Assembly (NCBI GenBank): GCA_964620125.1
Contig: CAZUGQ010000002.1
Location: forward strand, 62,001 to 126,000
Direction of reading: 5' to 3'
Length of the DNA stretch: 64,000 bases
DNA from: OLB6 sp964620125
GTDB taxonomy: Bacteria; Bacteroidota; Ignavibacteria; Kapaibacteriales; Kapaibacteriaceae
The position numbers and the translations under genes were made by a program. Below, one piece after another: positions 1 to 9,226 of this stretch. A model generated the notes under the pieces. That model worked only from the letters and a program-made list of their open reading frames with translations. It did not search any database and was not told the DNA's origin. How positions within the stretch are numbered: position 1 is the first letter of the stretch; each line of letters opens with the position of its first letter.

Positions 1-1843
1 CCGTGAGCCTTACTTCGTCGCCACACTTAAGCATGTACGGTGAAAACTTGACGTTACCATCATTGCAGTTGAGTTCCGTAAGTGGTATCCACTGGACCTT
101 GTTGTTGATTTCCTTTCTCAGCTCAACCTTCACGATGGCATTCACGGCAAACCGCGGATTCGACACGATATCATCGGGATCATCCGTGGCTAGCAAAACC
201 TTTTCAACCACGAGTTGAACATCCTTTCGTTGCACCAGAAAACAGATTTGCCGGAAGGGATTGCTCATGTAGGCCGTAACACAGGCCCGCTTCTGCCCTC
301 CATCATATAATTCGAAGTTTCCATTGTCGGTATCAAAGTATCCTATGATCTCCCAGCAATCCGTGGCACGCAGGCATATCGTCTGCTCATATGGCACCGT
401 GCCAACGTATTTGTTTTCTGTAACAAACTCAACGGCATTGCGAACATCCCATCCTACTTGTGGATCTGCATCCATGATCGTAGCAAAGAATCCATACACG
501 GCTTCTTGGTTGTCCAGGTCGACATATTCCGTTGCGTACGATACGTCGACTGTTGCGAGATCGTCTCCAAAAAGATCAAGATCTGTTGCAGCAACAAGGC
601 TCACTACTGGTGCAGTTGTGTTTGCATCCTTCACGCCATTTCCCACCCATCGCCGAAGCCCCTTTCCAGAGTCGGGAACAGCGACAAGAAATCCGAGTGA
701 ATCATCTTTTGTAATCGGAATCGTATCTGTTCCGGTAATGACCCTTACGGGTTCGTAGTTGGAGTCATAAACATGGATGCTCCCGCCTGTTCCCGCCTTT
801 ACGATCAGGCGGACGGTGTCAATCCTTCGCAGGACGGCTTGTATGGGTACCGCCTCGTTGGTGGTCATGCAGTCGGGTGTTACGTCGATGGAATTGCCAG
901 TCGGCAGATTCAGTAGGGGGCTTTGCCACCGTATGAATCGCCAACGATCGGGCAGGCTTGTTGGACTGAACAGATTTACGGTTCTGCCTAGAAGTGCAGT
1001 TCCACTCCGACGTTCAAAGAGAAATCGAATGGAGTCGGGAACAACGCCTCCATCCTCACTTACGGCTGATACCTGCAAGGTGGTTGCCTGTCGCACTACG
1101 GTGTGGAACTGCTTGTTGTGCAGTGTTTCGCCGGTGATTGAGCCCAACTGTGCAAAAAGGTCAACGGTACTGCCGAGTTGAAATGCTTGATCTGGGATGA
1201 TTTCAACGAGTGTGCCGTTTACCTTTACCGTGTAGGGTACATCAAGGGGATGGTCGCTATCCTTACCTCGCTCCATCAGTCTAATGGCGGAACGCAACAG
1301 TGGCTCACCATAGGTCCACTGTTCGGATAGGCGAAGTGCAATGGATTGATTGCACCGAAGCTGCTGCACCTCGTCCAGCGAGCACCATGTAATGTGCGGT
1401 GCATCGGGAGCTACTTGAAACCGAAACTCTACTGGCGGGAGCATCGTGGGCGGAGCATCGGCAGTGACGAGACCTTCCACACTAACGTGGTAGGCCAAGC
1501 CAGGCATTAGCTTGTTCGGTTGAAATTGGACAGTAAATGGGTCGAGCAGCTGCAACGTTCCACTCACGGCCTTTGCAGTACGTTCGGCTACTGGCAGACC
1601 TACATACTGCTCACGTATCACCAAGACGGTTGGCCTGTCTCGATGAATGCCCATGGCATCTTGGTCTGGAAAGGTCGTAGAAAGGGACCTTGGATCGATT
1701 GGTCTTTGGGTCCGCAATGTTATCTGCGGCGACCGTTCCACATTCGTCATCCCATTCATGGGATAGATGATTTGCACCTGCGCCGATGCTTCGTGTATAA
1801 AACACACGAAGAGCAAGCACAGGAGCACCTTGCTTTGATACAT
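1..1843 (-). CDS. Secreted protein with bacterial Ig-like (Big_5) N-terminus, 3' end cut by the window
   Basis: A minus-strand frame stays open from the ATG at 1841-1843 to the window edge, giving at least 614 residues with no stop. The first ~20 residues form a signal peptide (basic start, LLCLLFVCF core, cleavage near EASA-QV). Right after it comes a stretch of the form YPMNG-T-NVERSPQITL-PIDP, the usual opening of a Big_5/SbsA Ig-like beta-sandwich. The rest is beta-rich, with many Thr/Val/Asp and few Lys, as in large FCB surface proteins. The C-terminus lies outside the window, so I cannot see whether a T9SS sorting domain is present. It shares its strand with the glutaminyl cyclase upstream (138 bp gap). 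Substrate or partner is unknown. Confidence 0.72.
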   Translation of the reverse strand, partial: MYQSKVLLCLLFVCFIHEASAQVQIIYPMNGMTNVERSPQITLRTQRPIDPRSLSTTFPDQDAMGIHRDRPTVLVIREQYVGLPVAERTAKAVSGTLQLLDPFTVQFQPNKLMPGLAYHVSVEGLVTADAPPTMLPPVEFRFQVAPDAPHITWCSLDEVQQLRCNQSIALRLSEQWTYGEPLLRSAIRLMERGKDSDHPLDVPYTVKVNGTLVEIIPDQAFQLGSTVDLFAQLGSITGETLHNKQFHTVVRQATTLQVSAVSEDGGVVPDSIRFLFERRSGTALLGRTVNLFSPTSLPDRWRFIRWQSPLLNLPTGNSIDVTPDCMTTNEAVPIQAVLRRIDTVRLIVKAGTGGSIHVYDSNYEPVRVITGTDTIPITKDDSLGFLVAVPDSGKGLRRWVGNGVKDANTTAPVVSLVAATDLDLFGDDLATVDVSYATEYVDLDNQEAVYGFFATIMDADPQVGWDVRNAVEFVTENKYVGTVPYEQTICLRATDCWEIIGYFDTDNGNFELYDGGQKRACVTAYMSNPFRQICFLVQRKDVQLVVEKVLLATDDPDDIVSNPRFAVNAIVKVELRKEINNKVQWIPLTELNCNDGNVKFSPYMLKCGDEVRLT

Positions 1844-1981
1844 GGCTGCCTCCAGGAAAGAGTGGGACATTGCCGAAGCCAGTCTCCGGCACTTCTATCC
1901 TGTGGCCTGATAAGCGAAGAATGTGACGTACCGCGCAACCGCTTACACTTTATGGGTCATACCGGGCACGCTGAACGCTGC

Positions 1982-2821
1982 TTACTTCTTGGATGCCGAC
2001 ACCTGTATCCTGTAGATCCATGGCCAGTTCTTTCCAGTTACGTACGTGGACTGGGTTAGCGAGTCGTAGGCTATACCATTCAAAACATCGGCTTGTACGG
2101 GGCGCTCAGCATCGGGCAACAAACCGCTAAGATCCAGAACTCGCACAACAGCTCCCGACGAGGGATCGATACACACGATCTCTTCCGTTTGCCAAACATT
2201 GGCCCACAATTCACCATTGATCCATTCTAATTCATTCAATCGATGTAATGGCTTTCCCAGATACGTAACTGCAATTGACCTTAGCACCGAGAATGTCTCC
2301 GGATCGCGCACGGTAATCACATTCGTTCCATTGCTCATGAACAGTTCTTGTTTGTTGTTTGTCAGACCCCACCCTTCACCGCTGTAGGTATGTGTGCGCT
2401 CAAGTTTGAATGACGTGGCATCGTATACCTGTGCCTGTTGGTTCAACCACGTTAGCACGTATGCCTTGCCTCCAAGAACCGTCATACCCTCGCCAAAGAG
2501 TTGGGCATCCAGTTTTATTCGCCGGAGCACTCTTCCCGTTGCCAGATCAAGCAATCGAAGTTCGCTTTGTCCATACTGTCCGGTACTCTCGAACAACCTA
2601 CCATTCCAAAATGCAAGTCCCTGCGTGAATGCAAACGTGTCGTGCCGAAACCGTGCTGTGACCGTAACGGATTCTCTAAGCACGTTCGGTGCAGGCACGT
2701 CAGACTCCGTCATCGCTTTGCCAATGGCGGAGTTGGTGTTGGGCGATTTTCCCGAGGGAACGTCATTGTTACCACAGGATAGTATCAAGCAGACGTGGAT
2801 GAGAAGTAGTACCCAGCGCAT
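1982..2821 (-). CDS. Glutaminyl-peptide cyclotransferase lipoprotein (plant/bacterial beta-propeller type)
   Basis: Predicted to cyclise N-terminal glutamine to pyroglutamate on exported proteins. The 279-residue product starts with a lipoprotein signal (LILSC-G, lipid Cys16), so it should be anchored in the envelope facing the periplasm. The body matches the glutamine cyclotransferase family (PF05096): FTQGL-F--G-L-ESTG-YG-S near the start, then repeated blades containing FGEGMTVL, EGWGLT, MSNG and LNELEW, ending with LNGIAYD and a GKNWPWIY-like segment. These are the usual landmarks of the five-bladed propeller family and the length fits. Assignment comes from motif recall; activity is inferred. 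Confidence 0.87.
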   Translation of the reverse strand: MRWVLLLIHVCLILSCGNNDVPSGKSPNTNSAIGKAMTESDVPAPNVLRESVTVTARFRHDTFAFTQGLAFWNGRLFESTGQYGQSELRLLDLATGRVLRRIKLDAQLFGEGMTVLGGKAYVLTWLNQQAQVYDATSFKLERTHTYSGEGWGLTNNKQELFMSNGTNVITVRDPETFSVLRSIAVTYLGKPLHRLNELEWINGELWANVWQTEEIVCIDPSSGAVVRVLDLSGLLPDAERPVQADVLNGIAYDSLTQSTYVTGKNWPWIYRIQVSASKK

Positions 2822-2883
2822 GGTGCAAACCTAATGTGCCGCGTAACGTGAAAGCATTCATGCATTCGTAGTTTCGATTCGTT

Positions 2884-4053
2884 ATGCGTACACTCTGCTG
2901 TTTGCAATCATGGAGTAGCGTGATTGTTGTTGCATACTGCTTGCTGTCGGCCTGTGCGCCGGATGGCACTCAGAATGCAGATGATGGCATTGCCAATTCC
3001 GCGCAGATCGCTGCAGACTCGATTGAAAAAGTAAAAAGCTTGGTTGTTGCTCGAGCGGACTCGCTTGAGAATGCCATTCCACGCATACATTATCGGCGGT
3101 TCGTTGTTGACACACGAACCAAGCTGGATAGTATCAAACAAACGTTTGCCAAGACAAAGCTCACCTGGGATGCCTACCGTGTGTTCACTCTGCTTAATCG
3201 CAAGGACATACAGTTCGTGCGGATGTCCGATACCCTGATTCTGCCCGACACCATACTCACTGATCTGCGGGCATATTCAGTGTTCCCGTACTACTATGCC
3301 GGAGCAGCCAACATTCCAAAGCTGTTGATAATCAGCAATGAGTGGCAATGTTATGCTGCATACGAGTACGGATATCTTGTTCGGTTTGCTGCTGCAAATA
3401 CCGGTGAAGAACGCAAGCCTACGTTTCCAGGACGGTATGCAGCCAACTGGAAACAACGTCGGCGCGTATCATCGCTGGATAGTACGTGGATTTTACCATT
3501 CACCGTGAACATCCACCAGTACGCTGGAAGTGCCATGCACCAATTTGAAATGCCTGGCAGACCCGTTTCACATTCATGTGTGCGCCAGTTTCTTGTGGAC
3601 GCCGAGTGGGTATATCATTGGGTTGACGTTGCCAAACTCGATAGTAACAAGCGGCCAATACCCTATACTGGGACGCCTGTAATAATCCACGGTCTGTTTG
3701 ACTTTCGTAGACAATACGGCGGTCCTTGGCTAGATCTCGCAAACAACAAGCCCGTGATTGAGGATCTTCCTGATTCACCAATGGATGTTGAGCAAGCATT
3801 GATTCCAATGTCGCAGATACCAAAGGTTGTGCGCGGTGGCCTACCAGATAAGACACGCTATGCAAAAGCCGAAGAAGAGCTCCGGCGCAGAGGATGGATA
3901 CGTGAGGAAGTAAAGCTTCGAGAGAGTATTGACTACAATCAACTACGGCGAGACCGCAGACGCGCGAAGCAGCGGAAGGCTTACGCTGATTCTTCGGCAA
4001 AGGCCGCACCGGTTTCACAACCTGCAGCACCTCAAGGCATCACTCCAAACTGA
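2884..4053 (+). CDS. L,D-transpeptidase (YkuD-type) lipoprotein
   Basis: Probable peptidoglycan L,D-transpeptidase. The 389-residue product begins with a lipoprotein signal ending LLSAC (Cys24). The catalytic region is at residues ~205-235: HQYAG, then MHQF (His219), then PVSHSCVR with presumed nucleophile Cys232. The family consensus is HG-(x)n-S-H-G-C-(I/V)-R, so here the Gly before Cys is Ser, and the first motif reads HQ instead of HG. A basic Arg/Lys-rich tail (residues ~335-370) follows and ends in an Ala/Pro-rich stretch. It is convergent with rarA, 12 bp apart. These enzymes make 3-3 cross-links or attach lipoproteins to the wall; which applies here cannot be told. Confidence 0.78.
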   Translation: MRTLCCLQSWSSVIVVAYCLLSACAPDGTQNADDGIANSAQIAADSIEKVKSLVVARADSLENAIPRIHYRRFVVDTRTKLDSIKQTFAKTKLTWDAYRVFTLLNRKDIQFVRMSDTLILPDTILTDLRAYSVFPYYYAGAANIPKLLIISNEWQCYAAYEYGYLVRFAAANTGEERKPTFPGRYAANWKQRRRVSSLDSTWILPFTVNIHQYAGSAMHQFEMPGRPVSHSCVRQFLVDAEWVYHWVDVAKLDSNKRPIPYTGTPVIIHGLFDFRRQYGGPWLDLANNKPVIEDLPDSPMDVEQALIPMSQIPKVVRGGLPDKTRYAKAEEELRRRGWIREEVKLRESIDYNQLRRDRRRAKQRKAYADSSAKAAPVSQPAAPQGITPN

Positions 4054-4065
4054 CGACGTACAGCG

Positions 4066-5403
4066 TTATTCTTTCCCCGTATTGGCACTCAAGCGCTCGG
4101 GCCACAGGCTTTGCAGGCGTTCCTTCAGGTGTGCTTCTGCACCCTGCTCCGATGGCGCATACAGTTGTTGTGGAGGTATTTCAGGTGGAAAGTAGTTCTC
4201 ATTAATTACGTGATCCGGTGCATCGTGGGGATACCGATAACCCCGACCATATCCTTCGCGCTGCATCAGTGAAGTGGTAGCGTTACGAAGATGCAGTGGA
4301 ACCGTTAGGGGGCTTTGGTTACGCACCAGTTGGCTTGCAGCATTGATAGCCACATACGAGGCATTACTCTTCGGTGCTGAAGCCAAGTATGTTGTTATCT
4401 GAGACAGTGTGATGCCACCTTCAGGCATCCCAATGCGCTCAATGGCCTGGAATCCGGCTACAGCCAGAAGAAGTGCCTGTGGGTCTGCGTTGCCTATGTC
4501 CTCAGATGCCAGTATTACCAACCTACGAGCAATGAAGAGGGGATCTTCACCCCCTTCCAACATCGCGGCCAGGTACACAAGTGCGGCGTCGGGGTCGCTA
4601 CCACGAATGGTCTTGATGAAGGCCGAGATTAGATCGTAATGAGAATCACCCGCCTTGTCGTGCCGCACTACACGTTGCAGCAGCGCTGCCTTAATGGTTT
4701 CAACACCAATGTTTCTCGTGCCGTGCTCATCAGGTTCTGCGATGATCGCTGACGTTTCCAGGGCATTCAACGCCGTTCGAGCATCCCCACCAGAAAGTGC
4801 GACAAGTGCCTCCACTTCCAAATGGTGAATGTTCAGTGACCTGAGCACCTCATCTCGCTCCAGTGCCCTGTTGATGATGATTTCAATGTCGGTATTTGTT
4901 AGCTGATACAAACGGTATACATGGCATCTACTCAGCAAGGCATTGTTTACTTCGAAGGATGGATTCTCGGTTGTTGCACCGATAAGAATGATGTCACCCT
5001 GTTCCACACCATGAAGTAGGGCGTCTTGCTGACCCTTAGTGAACCGATGGATTTCATCAATAAACACAACCGTTCGAATACCACCACGCAACTGATGCTT
5101 GGCCGCTGTTATCACCTGTCGAAGCTCCTTCACGCCCGAGTCCACGGCACTCAATTGCTGCATGCGCATACCAGTTGCTTGGGTTAATGCACGAGCCAGA
5201 GTTGTTTTACCTGTGCCCGGTGGACCCCAAAGAATGCAGCTTGGCAGCGTACGTTTCTCAACAAAAGCTCGTAACGGTCCGCTTGGACCGATAAGGTGTT
5301 GCTGGCCAACAATCTCTTCTAGCGTTGCAGGCCTCATGCGTTCAGCAAGAGGTGCCGTACGCCGTGTGTTCGTTGATTCGAGCTCGTCGAACAAGCCTTC
5401 CAT
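4066..5403 (-). CDS. rarA: Replication-associated recombination protein A (AAA+ ATPase, RarA/MgsA)
   Basis: A clamp-loader-like AAA+ ATPase acting at stalled forks. The 445 residues match the family length. Visible motifs: Walker A GPPGTGKT at residues 60-67, Walker B FIDEIHRF around 114-121 (Asp116, Glu117), sensor-1 GATTENPSFEVN, and SRC-HVY with the arginine finger. The C-terminal half carries the RarA tetramerisation segment (RG-SDPDAALVYLA-ML-GGEDPLFIARRL, then ASEDIGNADP). The start at 5403 gives the typical MEGLFDE opening. Ends convergently with the L,D-transpeptidase gene. Confidence 0.95.
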   Translation of the reverse strand: MEGLFDELESTNTRRTAPLAERMRPATLEEIVGQQHLIGPSGPLRAFVEKRTLPSCILWGPPGTGKTTLARALTQATGMRMQQLSAVDSGVKELRQVITAAKHQLRGGIRTVVFIDEIHRFTKGQQDALLHGVEQGDIILIGATTENPSFEVNNALLSRCHVYRLYQLTNTDIEIIINRALERDEVLRSLNIHHLEVEALVALSGGDARTALNALETSAIIAEPDEHGTRNIGVETIKAALLQRVVRHDKAGDSHYDLISAFIKTIRGSDPDAALVYLAAMLEGGEDPLFIARRLVILASEDIGNADPQALLLAVAGFQAIERIGMPEGGITLSQITTYLASAPKSNASYVAINAASQLVRNQSPLTVPLHLRNATTSLMQREGYGRGYRYPHDAPDHVINENYFPPEIPPQQLYAPSEQGAEAHLKERLQSLWPERLSANTGKE

Positions 5404-5462
5404 AGCCCCTTTCCAGTGAAGGGGACGAATCTACAGGCTAGGGAGCACCCTGCGAACGTGGG

Positions 5463-6392
5463 TCAGGCCAGTTGGATGTACTCGCCGGTGTTTAGGCAGG
5501 CGAGTGATGTACACTGATTCTTTGCCAGTGCAGCGATGAGCCTTTGCTTTGGTTCGTGCCGTGGCTCCTCGCTTTGCCGAAACGTGTTGTAATGAATGGG
5601 CATCAGTCGTTCTGCACCCATCATGCGAACCATTTCTAGGCATTCTTCTGGTGTGCAGTGGGTATCCGGGTACGGCTCGTAAGCACCAATGGGCATCATG
5701 GCTAGATGCACTGGACCCGGTACCTTTTTGAATTCATCGGTGTAGGCTGTGTCGCCACCAAAAACGATACCCATGCCAGAGGAGCGAATGTAGTACCCGT
5801 TATATGAACGTCCCGTTCGCGGCTGACCATTTGCGCGGCAGGCTTCTCCTGGCCATCGCCAACCGTTGTGGCGTACTTTGAGAGCCGTGAGTTCGAAGCC
5901 GTGAACGTTCGCTGTATCTCCCCAGTCCATCTCATTCCGCGACCTCCAATTAAGGTCTTCGATCACGTCCATCGTATGAGCAGCCGTGATAACATCTATT
6001 TGGCCGGGATACAAGTCGCAGAGACCAGACAACGTTCTTCTATCCATGTGATCCATGTGGGCATGGGAGATCAGGATCAGGTCTGGTTTGGGAATGTCGG
6101 CCAACTGAAGTGCTGGTTTGGTATATCGGCGTGGTCCTAGTGTGATACCGAGAAAACTTGCGCCGTAAGCATTAAAGAGCACAGGATCGGTAATCACCCA
6201 TTTGTCGGCAATGCGAAGCAGCACAGTGCTATGGCCAATCCAGCAAGCCCAAACGTCAGATGAACGTCCGGATTCAAGGTTGGGCTTAAGCGAAGATTCT
6301 ACTGCTGGAGTTGCTTCCAAGCGGGCAGACGGTAGGTATGCAACCGCGCCCATCCCCAATGCTAGCGTGCGGACTACGTCACGTCGGTTCAT
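5463..6392 (-). CDS. Metallo-beta-lactamase-fold hydrolase (UlaG/NAPE-PLD-like), Tat-type signal
   Basis: Predicted zinc hydrolase of 309 residues. I chose the internal ATG at 6390-6392 because it follows a G-rich ribosome site and opens with MNRRDVVRTLALG, a twin-arginine-like signal. The longer frame to 6545 adds 51 residues without family character. The metal site is SHAHMDHMD at residues 109-117 (His110, His112, Asp114, His115), with later GGDTAYTDEFK and PIHYNTF histidines, as in the YcbX/UlaG/NAPE-PLD branch (MBL_fold class 2). PIGAYEP-PDTHCTPEE also fits that branch. The substrate is unknown (phosphodiester or lactone). The gene is divergent from the exported-protein run starting at 6629. 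Confidence 0.8.
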   Translation of the reverse strand: MNRRDVVRTLALGMGAVAYLPSARLEATPAVESSLKPNLESGRSSDVWACWIGHSTVLLRIADKWVITDPVLFNAYGASFLGITLGPRRYTKPALQLADIPKPDLILISHAHMDHMDRRTLSGLCDLYPGQIDVITAAHTMDVIEDLNWRSRNEMDWGDTANVHGFELTALKVRHNGWRWPGEACRANGQPRTGRSYNGYYIRSSGMGIVFGGDTAYTDEFKKVPGPVHLAMMPIGAYEPYPDTHCTPEECLEMVRMMGAERLMPIHYNTFRQSEEPRHEPKQRLIAALAKNQCTSLACLNTGEYIQLA

Positions 6393-6628
6393 GGTTCCCC
6401 CCGGATTCCACGATTGCCAAATTGGGAATGGTGACGTCCCGGAGCGAGTTATCGAATGGTAATCATGGTATCGTAACACAAAGAGTAACGGCAATGTTAA
6501 CTGAGAGGCAACGAGTATGGACAAGTGTAGAAACGCAACCGGCAAAATCCTTCATCGTATGTAGGCGCCGATTGATCGGATGACTAGTTTTTCCGGCGAT
6601 CTTTTCGTCAATTTTTCAATAACTGCTT

Positions 6629-7435
6629 ATGAAAGCATTCCGTCATCACCTCTTTCTCCTGATGACCTTCCTCCTGGCGTTAGGAACCCTCTCGGCACAG
6701 CCATCTGAAACATCGGCATCTATCTATGATCGACCGGCCGACAGCATGGACAGCGCCATCATTGATCGGATCAAGGAGCGACCCCTTAACTGGCAGTTTG
6801 GTGCCAGTTTCATGGTGTCGAACCCCCAGGACACGTTTCGTAGGGCAATAGAATACCTAGAATCCCCGGGCACAGGATATGGATTTGCTTTGAACGTTGC
6901 GTACTACTTCGACCCAATACCGATTTTGCTTGGCGGAGAGTTTGGGCTCAACTTCTTTGGAGGAAGTAATCGTACATACACCGTGCCACAGGGTCCGTTC
7001 TTCACCGACACTTTGCGGTACGAAACGCTCAACACGCACTTACCTGTAAATGTGTTCATGCGTGTCCAGCCCAACATCGCTACGTGGGTATTCCCCTATG
7101 GCGAGCTGATAGGGGGCTTTACGGTTGTGGGTTCATCGTTGGATGTTTCTCGCACGAGCGGCAATGTTTCGAATTCGGACAGTGAGTCTGAAAGCAGTTT
7201 ATCCTGGCAGTATGGACTGGGAGCAGGATTCATGGTCAAAGTCCTGGATTTCATCACCCTCCCCAACGAACACCAACGAGTGCTGCTCGATGTACGCATG
7301 CGTTACCTTCGGGGAACGGACGTGCACGTGCCAGTAATCAAGCTGCGGGATGATCAGACGTTCTACATACAAAGCGAAAACGTTCCGAGTCCAACCGTCA
7401 TCCATTTCAACGTCGGCCTTGCCATTCAATTCTAA
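6629..7435 (+). CDS. Predicted outer-membrane beta-barrel protein, unknown function
   Basis: The 268-residue product has a clear Sec signal (MKAFRHH then LFLLMTFLLALG, cleavage after LSA-Q). The mature part is a series of alternating amphipathic strands rich in aromatic residues (NVAYYFDPIPILLGGEFGL, FPYGELIGGF, YGLGAGFMVKVLDF) and ends VIHFNVGLAIQF, a terminal strand ending in Phe as expected for outer-membrane barrels. I do not recognise a specific family. It is the first of four exported proteins lying head to tail (21 bp to the next gene), so they are probably co-transcribed. Confidence 0.7.
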   Translation: MKAFRHHLFLLMTFLLALGTLSAQPSETSASIYDRPADSMDSAIIDRIKERPLNWQFGASFMVSNPQDTFRRAIEYLESPGTGYGFALNVAYYFDPIPILLGGEFGLNFFGGSNRTYTVPQGPFFTDTLRYETLNTHLPVNVFMRVQPNIATWVFPYGELIGGFTVVGSSLDVSRTSGNVSNSDSESESSLSWQYGLGAGFMVKVLDFITLPNEHQRVLLDVRMRYLRGTDVHVPVIKLRDDQTFYIQSENVPSPTVIHFNVGLAIQF

Positions 7436-7456
7436 CCACAACAAGCACACACAACT

Positions 7457-7861
7457 ATGCGCACAACTGTCCTTTCCCTGACCTTGATTTTGGTAATAGC
7501 ATCCTGCAAATCCGTAAACGACAACCGGAGTGATCTGCGTTCAACACAAGAACGTGAGATAACTGCGGGCATCGTAAAGCGAGAGATTCGAATGGGCATG
7601 TCCATGGCCGATGTAGCTGAAGCTCTTGGTTCGCCCAACATCACCCAGCGCGATGAAGATGGCAAAGAGGCCTGGATTTACGACAAGGTTGCCACAGAGG
7701 CTTCATACTCCGAGTCGCAGAACTCACTCTTCCTTATACTTGGCGGATTCTCCAATCAGAGTGGTGCCGCAAGCACAACACAGAAGACACTCACGGTGGT
7801 GATCAAGTTCGATGAAAACGACAAGGTTGTAAAGTATTCATACCACACCACGAAGTTCTAA
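7457..7861 (+). CDS. Small lipoprotein with BamE/SmpA-like fold
   Basis: A 134-residue lipoprotein (signal ending VIASC-K). The mature part contains IRMGMSMADVAEALGSPN followed by a Gly/Lys-rich turn and EAWIYD. This is the pattern of SmpA/OmlA (BamE) domains, in which the helix I--GMS--EV---LG-P is followed by a beta-sheet with a W-Y pair. It is shorter and more polar than proteobacterial BamE, so a true Bam role is unproven. It ends 2 bp before the next lipoprotein gene and lies 21 bp after the barrel gene, so translation in this run is tightly linked. Confidence 0.65.
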   Translation: MRTTVLSLTLILVIASCKSVNDNRSDLRSTQEREITAGIVKREIRMGMSMADVAEALGSPNITQRDEDGKEAWIYDKVATEASYSESQNSLFLILGGFSNQSGAASTTQKTLTVVIKFDENDKVVKYSYHTTKF

Positions 7862-7863
7862 GA

Positions 7864-8436
7864 ATGAAACCGACAAAACTTCTGGGGCTGCCATTGTTGG
7901 CAGCGTTGATACTTACATCCTGCACGATCGTAACTCAGAATCAGCAGGCGACTCCACAGACCCAGCTGCAGGTACGATCGTATCAGACAAGGGAGTTTGA
8001 CACCAATGATGTGAAACTCGTGATGAAGGCTGTTCTTAATACCTTGCAGGATGAAGGCTTCGTGGTGAAAAATGCCGTGATCGACCTTGGACTCATCACT
8101 GCAACTAAGGAACTCCAGCTCACAGGGGGTAGCTCTTCGAATAGTTCGGACTATTGGGCAGAAGTCTTTGGCAAACTGTTCAGGAGTTCAGGATCAACAA
8201 GTGGATCGAGCAACTCGAAGTCGGAGGTTCGATTCAATAAGTTCAAAATCATCGAAGCAAGCGTGAACGTGTCAGAACTTGGTACGCGCTGCAAGGTGCG
8301 CGCTAACTTTCTGGCCAAGGTTCTTGACAACGCAGGTAACCCATCGGAGGTGTATGCTGTTGATGACCAAAGGTTCTACCAGGATTTCTTTGCCAAGGTA
8401 GACAAGGGTGTCTTTATCGAGAAGCAAGGTTTATGA
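7864..8436 (+). CDS. Lipoprotein of unknown function
   Basis: 190 residues with a lipoprotein signal (LILTSC-T). A Gln/Thr-rich linker leads into a segment of the form REFDTNDVKLVMKAVL--LQDEGFVVKNA--DLGLITATKE. I have seen similar patterns in uncharacterised envelope lipoproteins, but I cannot name a family. A Ser/Gly-rich low-complexity stretch (residues ~82-120) separates it from a C-terminal beta-rich part ending FFAKVDKGVFIEKQGL. The gene starts 2 bp after the BamE-like gene, and its stop overlaps the start of the ankyrin gene by 4 bp, so the three almost certainly form one operon. Confidence 0.62.
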   Translation: MKPTKLLGLPLLAALILTSCTIVTQNQQATPQTQLQVRSYQTREFDTNDVKLVMKAVLNTLQDEGFVVKNAVIDLGLITATKELQLTGGSSSNSSDYWAEVFGKLFRSSGSTSGSSNSKSEVRFNKFKIIEASVNVSELGTRCKVRANFLAKVLDNAGNPSEVYAVDDQRFYQDFFAKVDKGVFIEKQGL

Positions 8437-9155
8437 TGATACTTCTGGTGTTCATTGTTGCAGTCACCTCCGTACTGTCGCAAGAATTCACCACCATCGT
8501 CAAGAGTGGAGACCTCAAAGCTGTTGACCGAGCTATTCGTTCCAAGGTGTACGACATTAACGAGCAGGATCAGGATGGTCTTACTGGGGTCATTGTTGCA
8601 AGCATGGTTGGAGACTCTGCCATGCTCGATCTTCTGCTAAAGGCTGGAGCGAATCCCAACATTGCAGCAAGCCAAGGGATGACTGCTCTTCACGCAGCAT
8701 GCTACCATGGGCATGAACCAATCGTGCAAATGTTGCTAAACCGTGGAGTGACGATTGATGTTGCCGACAAGAAAGGAAGAACAGCATTGCATGTGGCGTG
8801 TGAACGTGGTTTTGCAAATCCTGTAAAGTATCTGCTGGATGCCGGTGCAGATAAGGAACGATGGGATGGCCGAGGCTACTCACCGCTCATGATCTGCTGT
8901 GGTAGTCGGCAACTCAATACCATGAACGAGCTGTTGGAAGAGGGTGCTGATCCAAACAAAACCGATATCTTTGGACGCACTCCGCTTATGCTTGTGTCCG
9001 TACTTGGTGAACATGAAATGGTCAAGCTTTTGCTTCGATACAAAGCCAATGTTCACGCAGTTGATTACGCCATGAGAACGGCGCTTTCGTATGCAACAGA
9101 ATACAACAACCGGAGTGTGGTACGCGTGCTGAAAGGAGCCGGCGCGCAGTTCTGA
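8433..9155 (+). CDS. Exported ankyrin-repeat protein
   Basis: 240 residues. A short hydrophobic signal (MMILLVFIVAVTSVLS-Q) is followed by about six ankyrin repeats. Consensus cores are visible: DGLTGVIVAS, GMTALHAACYHGH, GRTALHVACERGF, GYSPLMICCGSRQ, GRTPLMLVSVLGE and MRTALSYATEYNN, each with a LL--GA--N-type hairpin. It is therefore a protein-binding scaffold, probably periplasmic. Its start overlaps the preceding stop (ATGA at 8433-8436). Co-expression with two lipoproteins and a barrel suggests it bridges envelope components; that is inference. Confidence 0.82.
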   Translation: MMILLVFIVAVTSVLSQEFTTIVKSGDLKAVDRAIRSKVYDINEQDQDGLTGVIVASMVGDSAMLDLLLKAGANPNIAASQGMTALHAACYHGHEPIVQMLLNRGVTIDVADKKGRTALHVACERGFANPVKYLLDAGADKERWDGRGYSPLMICCGSRQLNTMNELLEEGADPNKTDIFGRTPLMLVSVLGEHEMVKLLLRYKANVHAVDYAMRTALSYATEYNNRSVVRVLKGAGAQF

Positions 9156-9226
9156 TACAATTGTACACCTTTCTACGATTGAAGGTAGATAGCTCCATTT
9201 TTTATCAATTATTGTGAGGTAAATCC

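Noticed and set aside
1611..1938. Two overlapping short minus-strand frames
   Set aside because: They are in other frames than the signal-peptide-bearing gene that starts at 1843.
9160..9205. Possible hairpin and T-run after the ankyrin gene
   Set aside because: The arms (TCTAC/GTAGA) are only 5 bp with an 8-nt loop, too weak to call a terminator.
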